From positions 34,202,020 through 34,266,019 of the forward strand of contig NC_134467.1 in NCBI RefSeq assembly GCF_047948215.1: a DNA stretch of 64,000 bases, read 5' to 3'. Positions within the stretch are counted from its first letter, which is position 1; every line of letters starts with the position of its first letter. Both the position numbers and the translations under genes were made by a program. This document shows, piece after piece, positions 33,245 to 44,499 of the stretch. Below the pieces are notes generated by a model, which was given only the letters and a program-made list of their open reading frames with translations, made no database searches and had not been told where the DNA came from. This DNA comes from Lycorma delicatula (taxonomy: Eukaryota; Arthropoda; Insecta; Hemiptera; Fulgoridae).

Positions 33245-33345
33245 TAATTCCCTTTCTCTTCACCCATTTCCCTTTCCCTTTTTTCTGTTTTCCCTTTCCA
33301 TTTCCTTTTCTCCTTTTACCTTTTTCCCTTTCTCCCTTCTTCCCA
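33245..33345. repeat. polypyrimidine tract
   Basis: A second CT-rich tract, followed by the same flank (GTAAATCGGTCCAGTAG) seen at 9930 and 53970. Confidence 0.85.
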
Positions 33346-33660
33346 GAGCGTAAATCGGTCCAGTAGTTTTTTAATCTATAGCGGACACTCATATCGGAAA
33401 CATTGCAATGGAATTTTAAAATATTTAGTATAGCGTTTGTTGCTTTTGCGTCTAATAGATAGCGCTGTTAACTCGAAATTTAATTTTTTATCGATTTGAA
33501 CCCCTTAAAATCAAAATTTCGGAAAATCCTTTTTTAGTGCACGCCTACTTAAAGATACGAAGGTACCTTGAAAATTTCAAGTCTCTACCTATAATAGTTT
33601 TGGTTGAACGTTGATTGTGAGTCAGTGAGTCAGTCAGGACATTCTCTTTTATATAAGAGA

Positions 33661-34499
33661 TAATTTATTTTACGTCTTTATACATTTTTAAATCAAATCA
33701 TTCATTCATTCAAAACATTTTAAAGCAACGACCTAAATTTTATTTAAAATCTAATTGCAAATTAATAAAATATTTAAAACTGCATTAAAAACTCTACTTG
33801 TAAAAATGTTTTCAATTGTTTTAAATTTTACCAACAAATTATGCAACTGATTAAAGGTTTAAAAATTAAATATATGTTTATCAAAAGCAAGTATATGATA
33901 AACGTTAAATTATTGTTGCATTATGCAAACGAGCTCACCACTGCACTGTCAAATTAGTTTCTGATTGCAGAAAGGCAAGTAGAGAGGAATATGTAAATGC
34001 TTTGAAAGCTAACATGTGTTGAATGTCAGACAAAATTAAGCTAGCCTAGAATTCCATGTGACATTTGACGAATTATCTGCCAATCTACTACGTTATAACA
34101 TTGGTTTGCTTCTATGAAAACCAGAATAGTATGGTTCCTATATATATTTATATATGAGACAGCTATTTAAAATTTTGTAATCCACGATTAATGTTTATAT
34201 ACCTACAAGCGCGATTGTATATGTTCGTGTGAATAGACACGCACACGTATACTGAAACAAATATTTGAAATATAAACCAGATACATCAATCCAGAAGAGG
34301 TACTTTTAAAATAAAATAAAGTATGTAAAAATCAACATAAGTAAAATTGATATTAAAGTCAGAAGTGAATTAGAAGAAAGATTGATTGAGAAATTTTGTA
34401 AATTTTTAATGAATGATTATATAATTTTACAAAAATTTTAATCTTTTCAAAATTTTACTAAACTTATCAAATATTTACTCTTTAAATAGACAATCCTAA
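33661..34499. other. AT-rich unannotated stretch
   Basis: No supported gene or repeat seen. Confidence 0.5.
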
Positions 34500-34790
34500 A
34501 ATATATATTGCTAAGATTTGCAGTTGATATAGCCCTCATCACAGATAACAAAGAAGTTATGAACAAGAATATTACTAAAATGGAAAAGATTTTCACTTAA
34601 AGCAAAAAAAGATTGTTATTTTTTATGGACGACAGAATACAAGGACTCGAGTGTATCTGGAGAATGAAACCTTAGAACAGGTCAGGGAAATCAAATATCT
34701 TGATAGCGTAATAACACCAGTTTAAAGAATAAGAAGAGACATTACTAGGTCATGTGTTAAATTCCATATTCACAACGGACCTTCCAGCCC
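34500..34790 (+). pseudogene. diverged LINE reverse transcriptase fragment
   Basis: The stretch LLRFAVDIALITDNKEVMNK then NITKMEKIFT reads as an RT catalytic block in which FADD has become FAVD. A shifted frame continues FYGRQNTRTRVYLENETLEQ then VREIKYLDSVITPV. This differs from the other RTE-like copies, so it is a separate family or a much older insertion. A SINE follows at 34793. Confidence 0.65.
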
Positions 34791-34792
34791 TC

Positions 34793-35083
34793 TCTCTTTT
34801 TCTGTTTAGCCTCCGGAACCACCGTAAGGTATTACTTCAGAGGAAGCATAAGGATGATATGTATGAATTTAAATAAAGTGTAGTCTTTTACAGTCTCATG
34901 TCGACCATTCCTGAGTTGTGTAGTTAATTGAAACCCAACAATCAAAGAACACCGGTATTCACAATCTAGTGTTCAAATCCATGTGAAAATAACTGCCTTT
35001 AATATGACTTAAAACACTGGTACTCTCGACTTCCAAATCAGCAGATTTGCGAAGACGCGTTCATCACTAGACCAACCCGGTGG
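34793..35083 (-). mobile_element. family S SINE, copy 5
   Basis: Minus-strand copy with standard tail and head words; moderately diverged. No clear target duplication. Confidence 0.88.
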
Positions 35084-35454
35084 CGGATCGAATATAACAG
35101 GCCGATCATGAATTGCCAAAGCTATCAAAAACTGAAGAGGAAGAGACAGGGTAAAATACTTTGGAAATTTGCTGCATTCTATGGATTGATGACAACAAAT
35201 AGAAATTTTTTTAAATCAACTTGCCTCATAAATGAAATAGAATCAAATTATTATTTTATCTTTAATAGAATAAAGATTGTGTAAGATAATTCTTCAAATA
35301 AATTTTTAACTTCAGAAATAGCTCTTTTTTTGTTTTTCGTTTTTCATTCATTCACAATAAATTCTCTAGTCATTCCTCTAATACGTAATTTACATTAGTT
35401 TTCCAGATTTCAACTACTCATTAATATTTTATTTTAAAATCTGGCCAACGAACT

Positions 35455-35710
35455 GGATTAAGAGTTATTAACTTGTCTTCATAAATCAGTTGATTTATGA
35501 AGCTGATCTTCAAAGTCGAATTTTCTGATGTTCAAATCTTGGCTGCTATTAAACGGATTTCAATAATACAGAATGATCGGTGAATTTTGATGGTTGGAAT
35601 TCAATTAACTACACGTCTCAGGAATGGTCGAATTGAATCTGTAAAAGACTACACCTCAATTTCATGTCACATATATCATCTTCATCTTACTGAACCGTTG
35701 AAGAAAGATT
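35455..35710 (+). repeat. old family S SINE fragment
   Basis: Contains GGAATTCAATTAACTACACG, TCTCAGGAATGGTCGAATTG and a tail word like CTGAACCGTTGAAG in the plus orientation. Strongly diverged. Confidence 0.5.
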
Positions 35711-35751
35711 ATTATTAATTGAACAATTTGTAACATAATAATAATAATTTT

Positions 35752-36388
35752 ATTTTTTTGTCTTCAGTCATTTGACTGGTTTGATGCAGCTCTCCAAGAT
35801 TCCCTATCTAGTGCTATTCGTTTCATTTCAGTATACCCTCTACATCCTACATCCCTAACAATTTGTTTTACATATTCCAAAAGTGGCCTGCCTACATAAT
35901 TTTTTCCTTCTACCTGTCCTTCCAATATTAAAGCGACTATTCCAGGATGCCTTAGTATGTGGCCTATAAGTCTGTCTCTTCTTTTAACTATATTTTTCCA
36001 AATGCTTCTTTCTTCATCTATTTGCCGCAATACCTCTACATTTGTCACTTTATCCACCCATCTGATTTTTTAACATTCTCCTATAGCACCGCATTTCAAA
36101 AGCTTCTAATCTTTTCTTCTCAGATACTCCGATTGTCCAAGTTTCACTTCCATATAATGCAACATTCCAAACATACACTTTCAAAAATCTTTTCCTGACA
36201 TTTAAATTAATTTTTGATGTAAACAAATTATATTTCTTACTGAAGGCTCGTTTCGCTTGTGTTATTCGGCATTTTATATCGCTCCTGCTTCGTCCATCTT
36301 TAGTAATTCTACTTCCCAAATAACAAAATTCTTCTACCTCCATAATCTTTTCTTCTCCTATTTTCACATTCAGTGGTCCATCTTTGTT
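35752..36388 (-). pseudogene. RTE-like LINE 3' part, copy 4
   Basis: Starts at the 3' end (poly-T and GTCTTCAGTCATTTGACTGG). It covers the C-terminal RPLLEYVKQIVRDVGCRGYT region and the thumb-side SETWTIGVSEKKRLEAFEMR. It stops near KIGEEKIMEVEEFCYLGSRI at the 5' side, so it is truncated. A frameshift near 36050-36070 separates the two parts. Confidence 0.87.
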
Positions 36389-36599
36389 AATAATAATAAT
36401 AGATATAATAATAAATAAATATCAATATTAAGAATTAATGACTGTATATATATATATATATTTTTTATATAATGTACCCGAATCGCTTCGACGGCACGTG
36501 ATATTTTAAAATTTTATGGTAGCCCTGAAAAGGTTTAATTGAGATTTTTCGAGTGGTGGCCCTGAAAGCGCCGTTTTTTTTCGAGGAAGCGGCGAGAAG

Positions 36600-36975
36600 G
36601 GCTGTTGGGTGTAGAATCTGGTCTCCGGCGATGTAGGCTGGAATGTAGTCGGGGAGTTGCAGCTAATCCGTTAGAATTGAACCGAGCTTCTCCTCAGCAC
36701 CAGTTGGCTACCAACTACAGCGTGGCAGTGGTTGCCCATAGAGGCCCACAACGTCGAATCGGCGTTGATCGACCCAAAATTCTATTAGTAGGAAGATACA
36801 TAAATCTCTTTCTATCCTTGCGTTCCGCTGCGAGCTCATTCCGTCCTCGACCACCACCAGGAGAAGAAGAAGAATACGATGAAGGAAGGAGAAAGGAAAG
36901 GTTCCATGGTGAGGCCAACGTGGGACTTACCGGCGGGTGCCAATCTCCACGGCTGGCCCGCTGAGGGAGCCGCTG
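36600..36975 (+). other. GC-rich block, possible LTR element remnant
   Basis: Unusually GC-rich for this window. An apparent 119-residue open frame (36605-36964) has no recognised domain and is arginine-rich and low-complexity. It includes a GA-rich stretch followed by GAGGCCAACGTGGGAC near 36911. Likely part of an old element; not supported as a gene. Confidence 0.35.
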
Positions 36976-37034
36976 GGCGCGGACGCTAACTTCCCACCCC
37001 ACCTTACCCACCTCCTTAGTTTGTATATATACAG

Positions 37035-37215
37035 AGTTTTTCACGAAGAATGTAGAAAAATACTTTCATTCCATGTTCTACTCGTGAAAATATAGAAGAA
37101 AATTGATATAAACATACGTTCGGAAAAGCTTCGTTGACGAGTGTCGGTTGGAGAGAGATTTTACCCTGATCTTTGCGCCTTCAGTAGAATTAAGCGAAAT
37201 TTTGTATATGTATAG
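37035..37215 (+). repeat. W-family interspersed repeat
   Basis: Shares GAAAATATAGAAGAAAATTG, TATAAACATA and the GATCTTTGCGCCTTCAGTAG-like end with the copies at 15905 and 28330. Confidence 0.5.
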
Positions 37216-37284
37216 TAGCTTTGGATGTACTGTTTTATTACTTTTTAAATATACTACAATATATTGATCACACTTAATATAAAG

Positions 37285-37639
37285 AGCTTTTGAAATGTGG
37301 TGCTACAGGAGAATGTTAAAAACCAGATGGGTGGATAAAGTGACAAATGAAGAGGTATTGCGGCAAATAGATGAAGAAAGAAGCATTTTGAAAAATATAA
37401 TTAAAAGAAGAGACAGACTTATAGGCCACATACTAAGGCATCCTGGAATAATCGCTTTAATATTGAAAAGACAGGTAGATGGGAAAAATTGTGTAGGCAG
37501 GCCACGTTTGGAATATGTAAAACAAATTGTTAGGGATGTAGGATGTAGAGGGTATACTGAATTGAAACTACTAGCAGTAGATAGGGAATCTTGGAGAGCT
37601 GCATCAAACCAGTCAAATGACTGAACACAAAAAAAAAAC
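37285..37639 (+). pseudogene. RTE-like LINE 3' end, copy 5
   Basis: Encodes MWCYRRMLKTRWVDKVTNEE, VLRQIDEERSILKNIIKRRD and the RPRLEYVKQIVRDVGCRGYT end without internal stops (about 109 residues). It closes with CAAATGACTGAACAC plus poly-A. It is a short 5' truncation starting after the RT thumb. Confidence 0.87.
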
Positions 37640-37774
37640 AAGGGGAAGGCACATTGTTTGAAATCCGTCTTATCTCCTTTTTTCTTTTTTTTAATTTTTT
37701 TTTTTAAATTAAATATATTGATTTATTACTAATTATTAACCTCTTATTGTAAAAAAATTTTACCTTCATTAATA

Positions 37775-38375
37775 GGAACAGTATCGAATCTATTAAAAGT
37801 GGTCATTAGTCTTCTAAAACTTTTGTCTGAAACAGTTTTTGATATCACCCCAAGCCTTATGGCAAGAAATGATCCAAATTTTTGGTGGAATTGTAAGAGA
37901 ATTGTCGTATGCTAAACAAGTGAAACTTTTTTTCACTTGCATCCATTGTCGTATTGAGTTATTGCCGTGAATATTATTATTCTTAACTTTACGGTGGAAA
38001 TCTTTTTTAACCCCTACTTTCTTTCTTTTTCCTGTTTAGCCTCCGGTAACTACCGTTTAGATAATTCTTCAGAGGATGAATGAGGATGATATGTATGAGT
38101 GTGAATGAAGTGTAGTCTTGTACATTCTCAGTTCGACCATACCTGAGATGTGTGGTTAATTGAAACCCAACCACCAAAGAACAACGGTATCTACGATCTA
38201 GTATTCAAGTCCGTGTAAAAATAGCTGGCTTTACTAGGACTTGAATGCTGGAACTCTCGACTTCCAAATCTGCTGATTTGGTAGACGCGTTCGCCACTAG
38301 ACCAACCCGGTGGGTCTTTTAACCCCTACTTGACATCGGTGAAGTCTACCTCCACCTTCCGGGTAACCGAAGGGG
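37775..38375 (-). repeat. Z-family repeat, minus orientation, split by a SINE
   Basis: The minus strand carries the Z words (ACCGATGTCAAGTAGGGGTT, then TTTCACTTGTTTAGCATACG, then GGCTTGGGGTGATATCAAAA), matching 25905-26580 and 60318-61060. A SINE lies in it at 38020-38316. Confidence 0.6.
38020..38316 (-). mobile_element. family S SINE, copy 6, with perfect target duplication
   Basis: A full-length 297-bp SINE with direct repeats TTTTAACCCCTACTT at 38005-38019 and 38317-38331 (15 of 15). Retroposition at this site is certain. It lies inside a Z repeat. Confidence 0.95.
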
Positions 38376-38384
38376 TTATTTTAT

Positions 38385-38520
38385 TCGGATTTGAGTACTA
38401 GAACTTGAATACCGATGTTATTTGGTGGTTGGGTTTCAATTAACCACACGTCTCAGGAATGGTCGGCCTGAATCAATTCAATAATACACATTTACAGTCA
38501 CACCCCCATCGGTAGTGATT
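38385..38520 (+). repeat. family S SINE fragment
   Basis: Contains GGTGGTTGGGTTTCAATTAA and CGTCTCAGGAATGGTC in the plus orientation; head and tail missing. Confidence 0.65.
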
Positions 38521-39798
38521 TTTATTATTGATGAGACTATAAATAAAAAGAAAAATCTTTACCAAATTCATTTTGGTTTTTTTTTTTTTTTTAAATTATT
38601 TTCGTGTATTATTTTACTGTATGTTTAAATTTTATTTTACTACCTTCGGTTTTATGAAATTGATATATCTACGATGTTTTTTTTTCTTTGTTTTGAAAGG
38701 CTTTTTAAAAAGCTTTTGCACTTTATTAAAAAGTAAAATAAAATTAATTTTTGAGCTATAGCCATAAACACGGGGAGGTAATCGAATTTTGGTTAAACAG
38801 AAAATGATGACTTGGCTAGAATGTAAACATTAATATCTCATACGTAAAATATTTAATTTTTAACCTGACATATAACGTTATAAAACTGAGTGGGAAAGAT
38901 TTAAAATTAATTTTAAAATAAAATTAAATTCTGACAACTATAAGCGAAATTTTGAGCAGGATTTTGAATCTAATATAAGTATGGATTACGGTTATGTTAA
39001 CTAGATTACGATGTTTTTTTCTATCTTCTTTAAATATTCTTTTTTTTCGCTTTATTTATTTAATAAACATACAAAATAATTATTTTTTGAAGGTATCTTC
39101 ATAGAATTTAACCAATAATATAAAATAATTTAACATATATTTTAAATACTCCTTTTCAAAGCAACTGTTTTTACCTATTTAGAAAATAAGTAATTTCCTT
39201 TAAATAGTTAAGATTATAAACTATTTCAAATTGTTGTTATAAGTAGATATTTAAAAAAAAAAATTGTATAGTTGTAACAAGAATGAGAATATTCTATATA
39301 TATAGAATATGAATATATATATATTAGATACCTTTTCATTTTTAATAAAGAAGTACGGATAGCAGTGCTAGACGAAAGTTGTGGTTTTGACCTCCTTTGA
39401 AAGAAAAACTACCGTACTTCTTCCACAACCTCAAACTCGTTGTCCAAACACATTCTTTTAACGCTCAAATATATTATATTTCTACACTTTTTCTAAAAAA
39501 AAAAAAAACAAGAAAATTACTTTTTTTTTACTTTGAACTCTTTTGTGTTAGTTTTATATATTTTTTCTTTGCGTAAAAAATAGGATTTATCAATTAAAAA
39601 AAAAAAAAAAATTGATTTTCCTTTTTTAAAAAATCTTTTCTGTTTTTATATTATATTAAAAAAATTTTTTGTTGTTGTAAAATCATTAGTTTTTTTCTTT
39701 TAAGATTTTATAACACAAAATTTGTAAGTACCTTAAATCTTTACTTAAACTAAGTAAAATTAAAGCAACGTAAATTTTACTCTAAATTAAGTATTGAG
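38521..39798. other. AT-rich unannotated stretch
   Basis: No supported gene or element over about 1.2 kb; many poly-T runs. Confidence 0.5.
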
Positions 39799-40735
39799 TT
39801 TTTTTTTTGTCTTCAGTCATTTGACTGGTTTGATGCAGCTCTCCATGATTCCCTATCTAGTGCTAGTCGTTTCATTTCAGTATACTCTTTACATCCTACA
39901 TCCCTAACAATTTGTTTTACATATTGCAAACGCGCCCTGCCTATACAATTTTTCCCTTTTACCTGTCCTTCCAATATTAAAGCGACTATTCCAGGATGCC
40001 TTATTATGTGACCTATAAGTCTGTCTCTTGTTTTAACTGTATTTTTCCAAATTCTTCTTTCTTCATCTACTTTCATCTACTTCTTTTACTTCATCTACAT
40101 TCTCCTATAGCACCACATTTCAAAAGCTTCTAATCTTTTCTTCTCAGATACTCCGATTGTCCAAGTTTCACTGTTTCCACTTGTGAACACTTTTCTTTAA
40201 TCCACTCTTCTTTCGCCAGTTCGCACTTCCTGTTTATAGCATTTCTTAATTGCCGATAGTTCCTTTTACTTTCTTTATCACTAGCATTCTTATATTTTCT
40301 ACGTTCATTCATCAGCTGCAATATATCGTCTGAAACCCAAGGTTTTCTACCAGTTCTCTTTATTCCGCCTAAGTTTGCTTCTGCTGATTTAAGAATTTCT
40401 TTTTTAACATCTCCCATTCTTCTTCTTCATTTTCTACCTTATCTTTTTTACTCAGACCTCTTGCGATGTCCTCCTCAAAAATCTTCTTTACCTCATCTTC
40501 CTCAAGCTTCTCTAAATTCCACCGATTCATCTGACACCTTTTCTTCAGGTTTTTAAACCCCAATCTATGGTCGCTATCAATGTCTGCTCCAGGGTAAGTT
40601 TTGCAGTCAACGAGTTCATTTCTAAATCTTTGCTTAACCATGATATAATCTATCTGATACCTTGCAGTATCGCCTGGCTTTTCCCAAGTGTATATTCTTC
40701 TATTATGATTTTTAAATTTAATTTCTAAACGTAGA
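39799..40735 (-). pseudogene. RTE-like LINE copy 6, internally deleted
   Basis: Minus strand: RRIYTWEKPGDTARYQIDYI then MVKQRFRNELVDCKTYPGAD then IDSDHRLG is the C-terminal part of the APE endonuclease (the SDH block). It continues into the linker LEKLEEDEVKKIFEEDIARG and RRKYKNASDKESKRNYRQLR, then jumps at about 40180 straight to ETVKLGQSEYLRRKD-type sequence that corresponds to the SETWTIGVSEKK region. The whole RT catalytic domain is thus deleted. The 3' end (GTCTTCAGTCATTTGACTGG) and poly-A are intact at 39799. A second small duplicated segment (TTCATCTACTT) disturbs 40070-40100. Confidence 0.85.
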
Positions 40736-42110
40736 TTAATTTTATTTACTTATTGTTATTATTTATTCATTTTATTGGTAAAAGAAAGGGATTATTAATT
40801 GATATTTAACAGTAAAAAAAGAATTCTCAATTTAGCGGGAGGGGATTATTGGCGAGCATACGACCGGCGTTATCACGTGGTCCAATCTGCGCCAATAGCA
40901 GTAGTTGGACCGGAAACTAACACAAGATTAACCGAAGAAGCCAACCTGTTATCAATATGACTAGCTTTAAACATTATATTGCTATTAATAACTATTTAAT
41001 TCTATATCTACTCACTCCTTAAGCTTATTTTACATATAAATCACCAAAATATTCAGAAAAATATTCTCTAAATAATAATATTTCTTTTTTTGAAAATATT
41101 TCTGTAATATAATTAATATTCTCACAAACATGAGGAGGAGAATGCGTCGATGGTCCATGGAGCAGAGTCCCCTGGCTATTTATAAATGAAATATAATTAA
41201 TACTAGCTACCGGCTAGCAATTATTATATTTAATTTACGAGAATAAATAGCGGCATGAAGGGAATGTTCTAAAATAAAGTTGTCAGATTTTTTTATAAAA
41301 ATTTTATTTTTTAATGATTCAGACAATATATAGAGACATTAACAATAATACTAAAATAATTAATATTAATAAAAATAATTTAATTAAAATATTATATAAC
41401 ACCACCAAGGTGCATAATAAAATTATTATGAATATGAATATAATAAATTAAAAAGAAGAAAGAAAAACGAACGTTGAAGTAAAAAAAAAAAACCTAAACC
41501 ATTCATGAGGAGAGTTTCCCCTACCAATTCTTTCGTTGGAGTGGGGTTGAATTATAAAGAAAAATAGACGAGGTTCAACCGAGCTGAAATTTAATTTGCA
41601 CTTAGATATGGAATTAAAAGAGAAATTCCTTTCTACCACATTTAGGCTTTTATATATATATATATATTCTTTTAAAAACCTTTCTGAATTGTAGTATTTA
41701 CTAAATGAGAATTGAAAAGAATGTAATAAGTTTTTTCCTTTTTTTCATCCCTTTCTGCCTTTATTTTTCCCTTTTTTTATTACCGTTTTATATCTTTAAT
41801 TATATAAGTTAACTGTGTAAAACACCGGTAGAAAAATGAATTTTCATTATCGTATTATTTAGCATTTGACCTGGGGTAAATGATAAGATTATATATAATT
41901 ACTATCATAATTATAACTTGCTTATTTAATCAATTTAATATTTTTTTAACTTTTTGATTTATACAAGTATATGACAATGCATATCACTGACCCAACATCT
42001 TTAAAAATTTGCGATATTAGATTTTCATGAGTTTAAATGAATTTCTTTATCTATGTGGATCATGAACAAGAGAAAACTATAAAAACTTAAGACAGATATA
42101 TAAATTTCAC

Positions 42111-42116
<6 letters not shown>
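40736..42116. other. AT-rich unannotated stretch
   Basis: No supported gene. A TA run of about 18 bp lies at 41651-41668. Confidence 0.5.

Positions 42117-42164
<48 letters not shown>
42117..42164. repeat. long (TA)n microsatellite
   Basis: About 24 TA units adjoining the mariner B left end. Confidence 0.98.
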
Positions 42165-42168
<4 letters not shown>

Positions 42169-43483
42169 GTGTCCCATATAAAATGCAACCTATCAATCAC
42201 TCATCCATGGAATTTCAAAAGTCAAGTTTACTCCTCTACTCGTTACTGAAATGGACTCGTCCAACATCTAAACATCGCGGCGACGCAGTAGAACAGTACC
42301 GATAGTAACAACAACGCAATCATAACGTTCAGTGTATTGCTAGAAACAAGAGGGTGTTTTCGCTAGATGAACGTGTTTTCATTGTCGAGTCGTACTTCAG
42401 TTCGAAATCAGCGGTTGCAGTGCAAGATTTGTTTCGCCATAAGTACCCAGATAAACCAGCTCCTAATAAAACATCAGTATTACGGTTAGTCGCAAAATTT
42501 AGAGAGACCGATTCTGTTATTAACAAGGAACACAAAAGATCAGCGTCAGTGTTGAATACAGTTACAGTCGCTGAAATCAAAGATCGATTACTCGCCTCGC
42601 CAAATAAATCGAACAGACGTTTGTCTGCTGAAATTAATTTGTCTAAATCAACTGTTCATCGGGCGACCATTACAATTACGACCTTATCGCATTCAAACGG
42701 TTCATCGACTTCTTGAGCCAGACAAACAAAAACGGCTACAATATTCTCAACGGTTCCGTCGATTTCTGCGTGAGGGAATAAATGTTATGGATTCGTTATT
42801 TTTCACAGATGAAGCACGGTTTCATTTGAATGGCTACGTAAACAGTAGAATTTGGAGCGTTGAAAATTCCCACGTTTATCACGAAAAACAATTTACACCC
42901 GCAGAAGTTTGGCGTGTGGTGCGCGATATCGCGGAAGAAAATAATCGGTCCTATGTTTTTCGAGTACACCATTAATACAGAATGATATCAGAATATTTTA
43001 TTTCGGTTCATCGCACTCTTGGAAGAGGAAAACAGACACTGCTGGCTGCAACATGTCGGTGCGACATCGCACTACGCAGGTTCAACTTCTGATTTCGTCG
43101 AGGAATTCTTTGGTAATCGTGTTATCGGTTGAGGCTTGTGGCCACCAAGATCTCCAGATTTGACTGCGGCGGATTTTTTCTACGTGGTTACCTCAAAGAA
43201 AAAGCCTACAGCAACAAACCACGAACACTTGAACGAGTGAAAGTCAATATTGAACAAGCTGTATTAAATATTCAGCCACAAACCTTTGAAAAAAGTTGCA
43301 AGAAACGCTGTAAAAAGAATTGAAGTTTGTATTCAAGAAGATGGCGGCCACTTCCAACATTTACTATAAATGTAAGGTAATGGATGGTAATAATAAAAAT
43401 TACATTTACATTTACACATGCCTTTTTATTATTTCAATACCTACCAATATAAGGTTGGGTTGCGTTTTTTATGGGACACCCTG
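42165..43483 (+). mobile_element. Tc1/mariner element copy B (family M2), 1319 bp
   Basis: Left end CAGAGTGTCCCATATAAAAT and the complement of the right end match over about 27 bp with a few mismatches. TA on both sides (42163-42164, 43484-43485), inside a TA microsatellite. Same length and structure as copy A. Confidence 0.95.
42351..43369 (+). pseudogene. mariner-family transposase, copy B, broken
   Basis: N-terminal: FSLDERVFIVESYFSSKSAV then AVQDLFRHKYPDKPAPNKTS. Second helix-turn-helix: RLLASPNKSNRRLSAEINLS. First catalytic Asp in FFTDEARFHLNGY (about 42810-42835). The second catalytic position is mutated: the QHDGA of copy A reads QHVGA here. The third lies in SPDLTAADFF. The start ATG is AGG. 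A frameshift near 42670 splits the protein, another follows near 42900, and the TGA after the NTE codons (about 42983) is at the same place as in copy A. The C-terminus ends in FQHLL then TAA at 43367. Confidence 0.9.
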
Positions 43484-43485
43484 TA

Positions 43486-44029
43486 TATATATATAAGCTT
43501 ATAGAGTTGAAGTAAACAAACTGCGCGTACGACTGTCAGGCAGCCGATTCAACGCATCTCAAAATTGAACACAGGAAAAAAAGGGTGGTCACATGAAAAG
43601 ATCCCAAGGGTTCATTTGAACTGAAAGACATAATATTATAAATTTATAAATCTTTGATTACAGAAGTACTATGATGACTAAAATGAGTAATGATTATTGC
43701 GTTGTATATAGGCACCTTGTGATGCCTTATATAGATACCTATATACCATATATACCTTAAATAGATGCCTTGTGAAAAGGCACTCAAACAAGGGACGTGA
43801 TTCAACTGAAAAATGACGAAATCAGTGACACAAACGCAAGTTTGATTATTCTTTACTCTAAAAGCTAACTGAATATAATATTATATATATATATATCTAT
43901 ATGTATATCCATCTACCTGTCTACAGATATCTGATATCTATCTAACAGATATTAAATGTACGAGTAGGTTTTGAAAAAATCTAGTTAAAGCTTACGATGA
44001 TTTTGCTTTCTTATGAGTTCACGGCAGTT
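43486..44029. other. unannotated stretch
   Basis: A TA run near 43880-43900. No supported gene seen. Confidence 0.5.
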
Positions 44030-44030
44030 T

Positions 44031-44308
44031 CCTTTTTTTATTTTTTCCTATTTATCCTCCGGGAATCACCATCAGGCTTTACTTCAGAAGACGAATGAGG
44101 ATGATATGTATGAGTGTAAGTGAAGTGTAGACGTGTACAGTCTCAGGTTGACCATTTCTGAGATGTGGTGGTTAATTGAAACCCAACAAATATACAACAC
44201 CGGTATGCACGATCTAACATTCAAATCCGTATAAAAGTATATTACCTTTACTAGGATTTGATTATTAGAATTGTCGACGAGTTCACCACTAGACCAACCC
44301 CGTGGGTT
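44031..44308 (-). mobile_element. family S SINE, copy 7
   Basis: Minus-strand copy with diverged tail (CTATTTATCCTCCGGG) and a head partly deleted at about 44270-44280. No target duplication found. Confidence 0.82.
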
Positions 44309-44499
44309 TATTATTATTTTTTTTTTATCTAAAGAAACTTTTCTCAACATTATATTAGTAGATAGTAAAGAATATTACTTAAACAGTAAGTCACATGGGG
44401 GAATATTAAGTTGTATTGTAGAAACAATTATACCGCTTGGGAGGTTAAATCTTTTCAAAATCAGTTCAGTTGTGCTTTATTTCTTTGGTTTTATTTATT

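Larger units (their letters stand above)
32474..33660 (-). mobile_element. probable non-autonomous Helitron with pyrimidine tracts
   Basis: On the minus strand it starts TCTCTTATATAAAAGAGAAT (at 33660, next to a host A) and ends GGGATGCTAG (at 32474), after a GC-rich hairpin-like word GGGCGAAGCCGCGATGG. A TC start and CTAG end fit Helitrons, which insert between A and T. The base after CTAG is A rather than T, which weakens the call. Internally it has CT-rich tracts at 32555-32765 and 33245-33345, and no helicase gene. Confidence 0.55.

Noticed and set aside
36605..36964. 119-residue open frame in a GC-rich block
   Set aside because: No domain, arginine- and serine-rich, with an equally long frame on the opposite strand. 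This is typical of GC-rich sequence rather than a gene.
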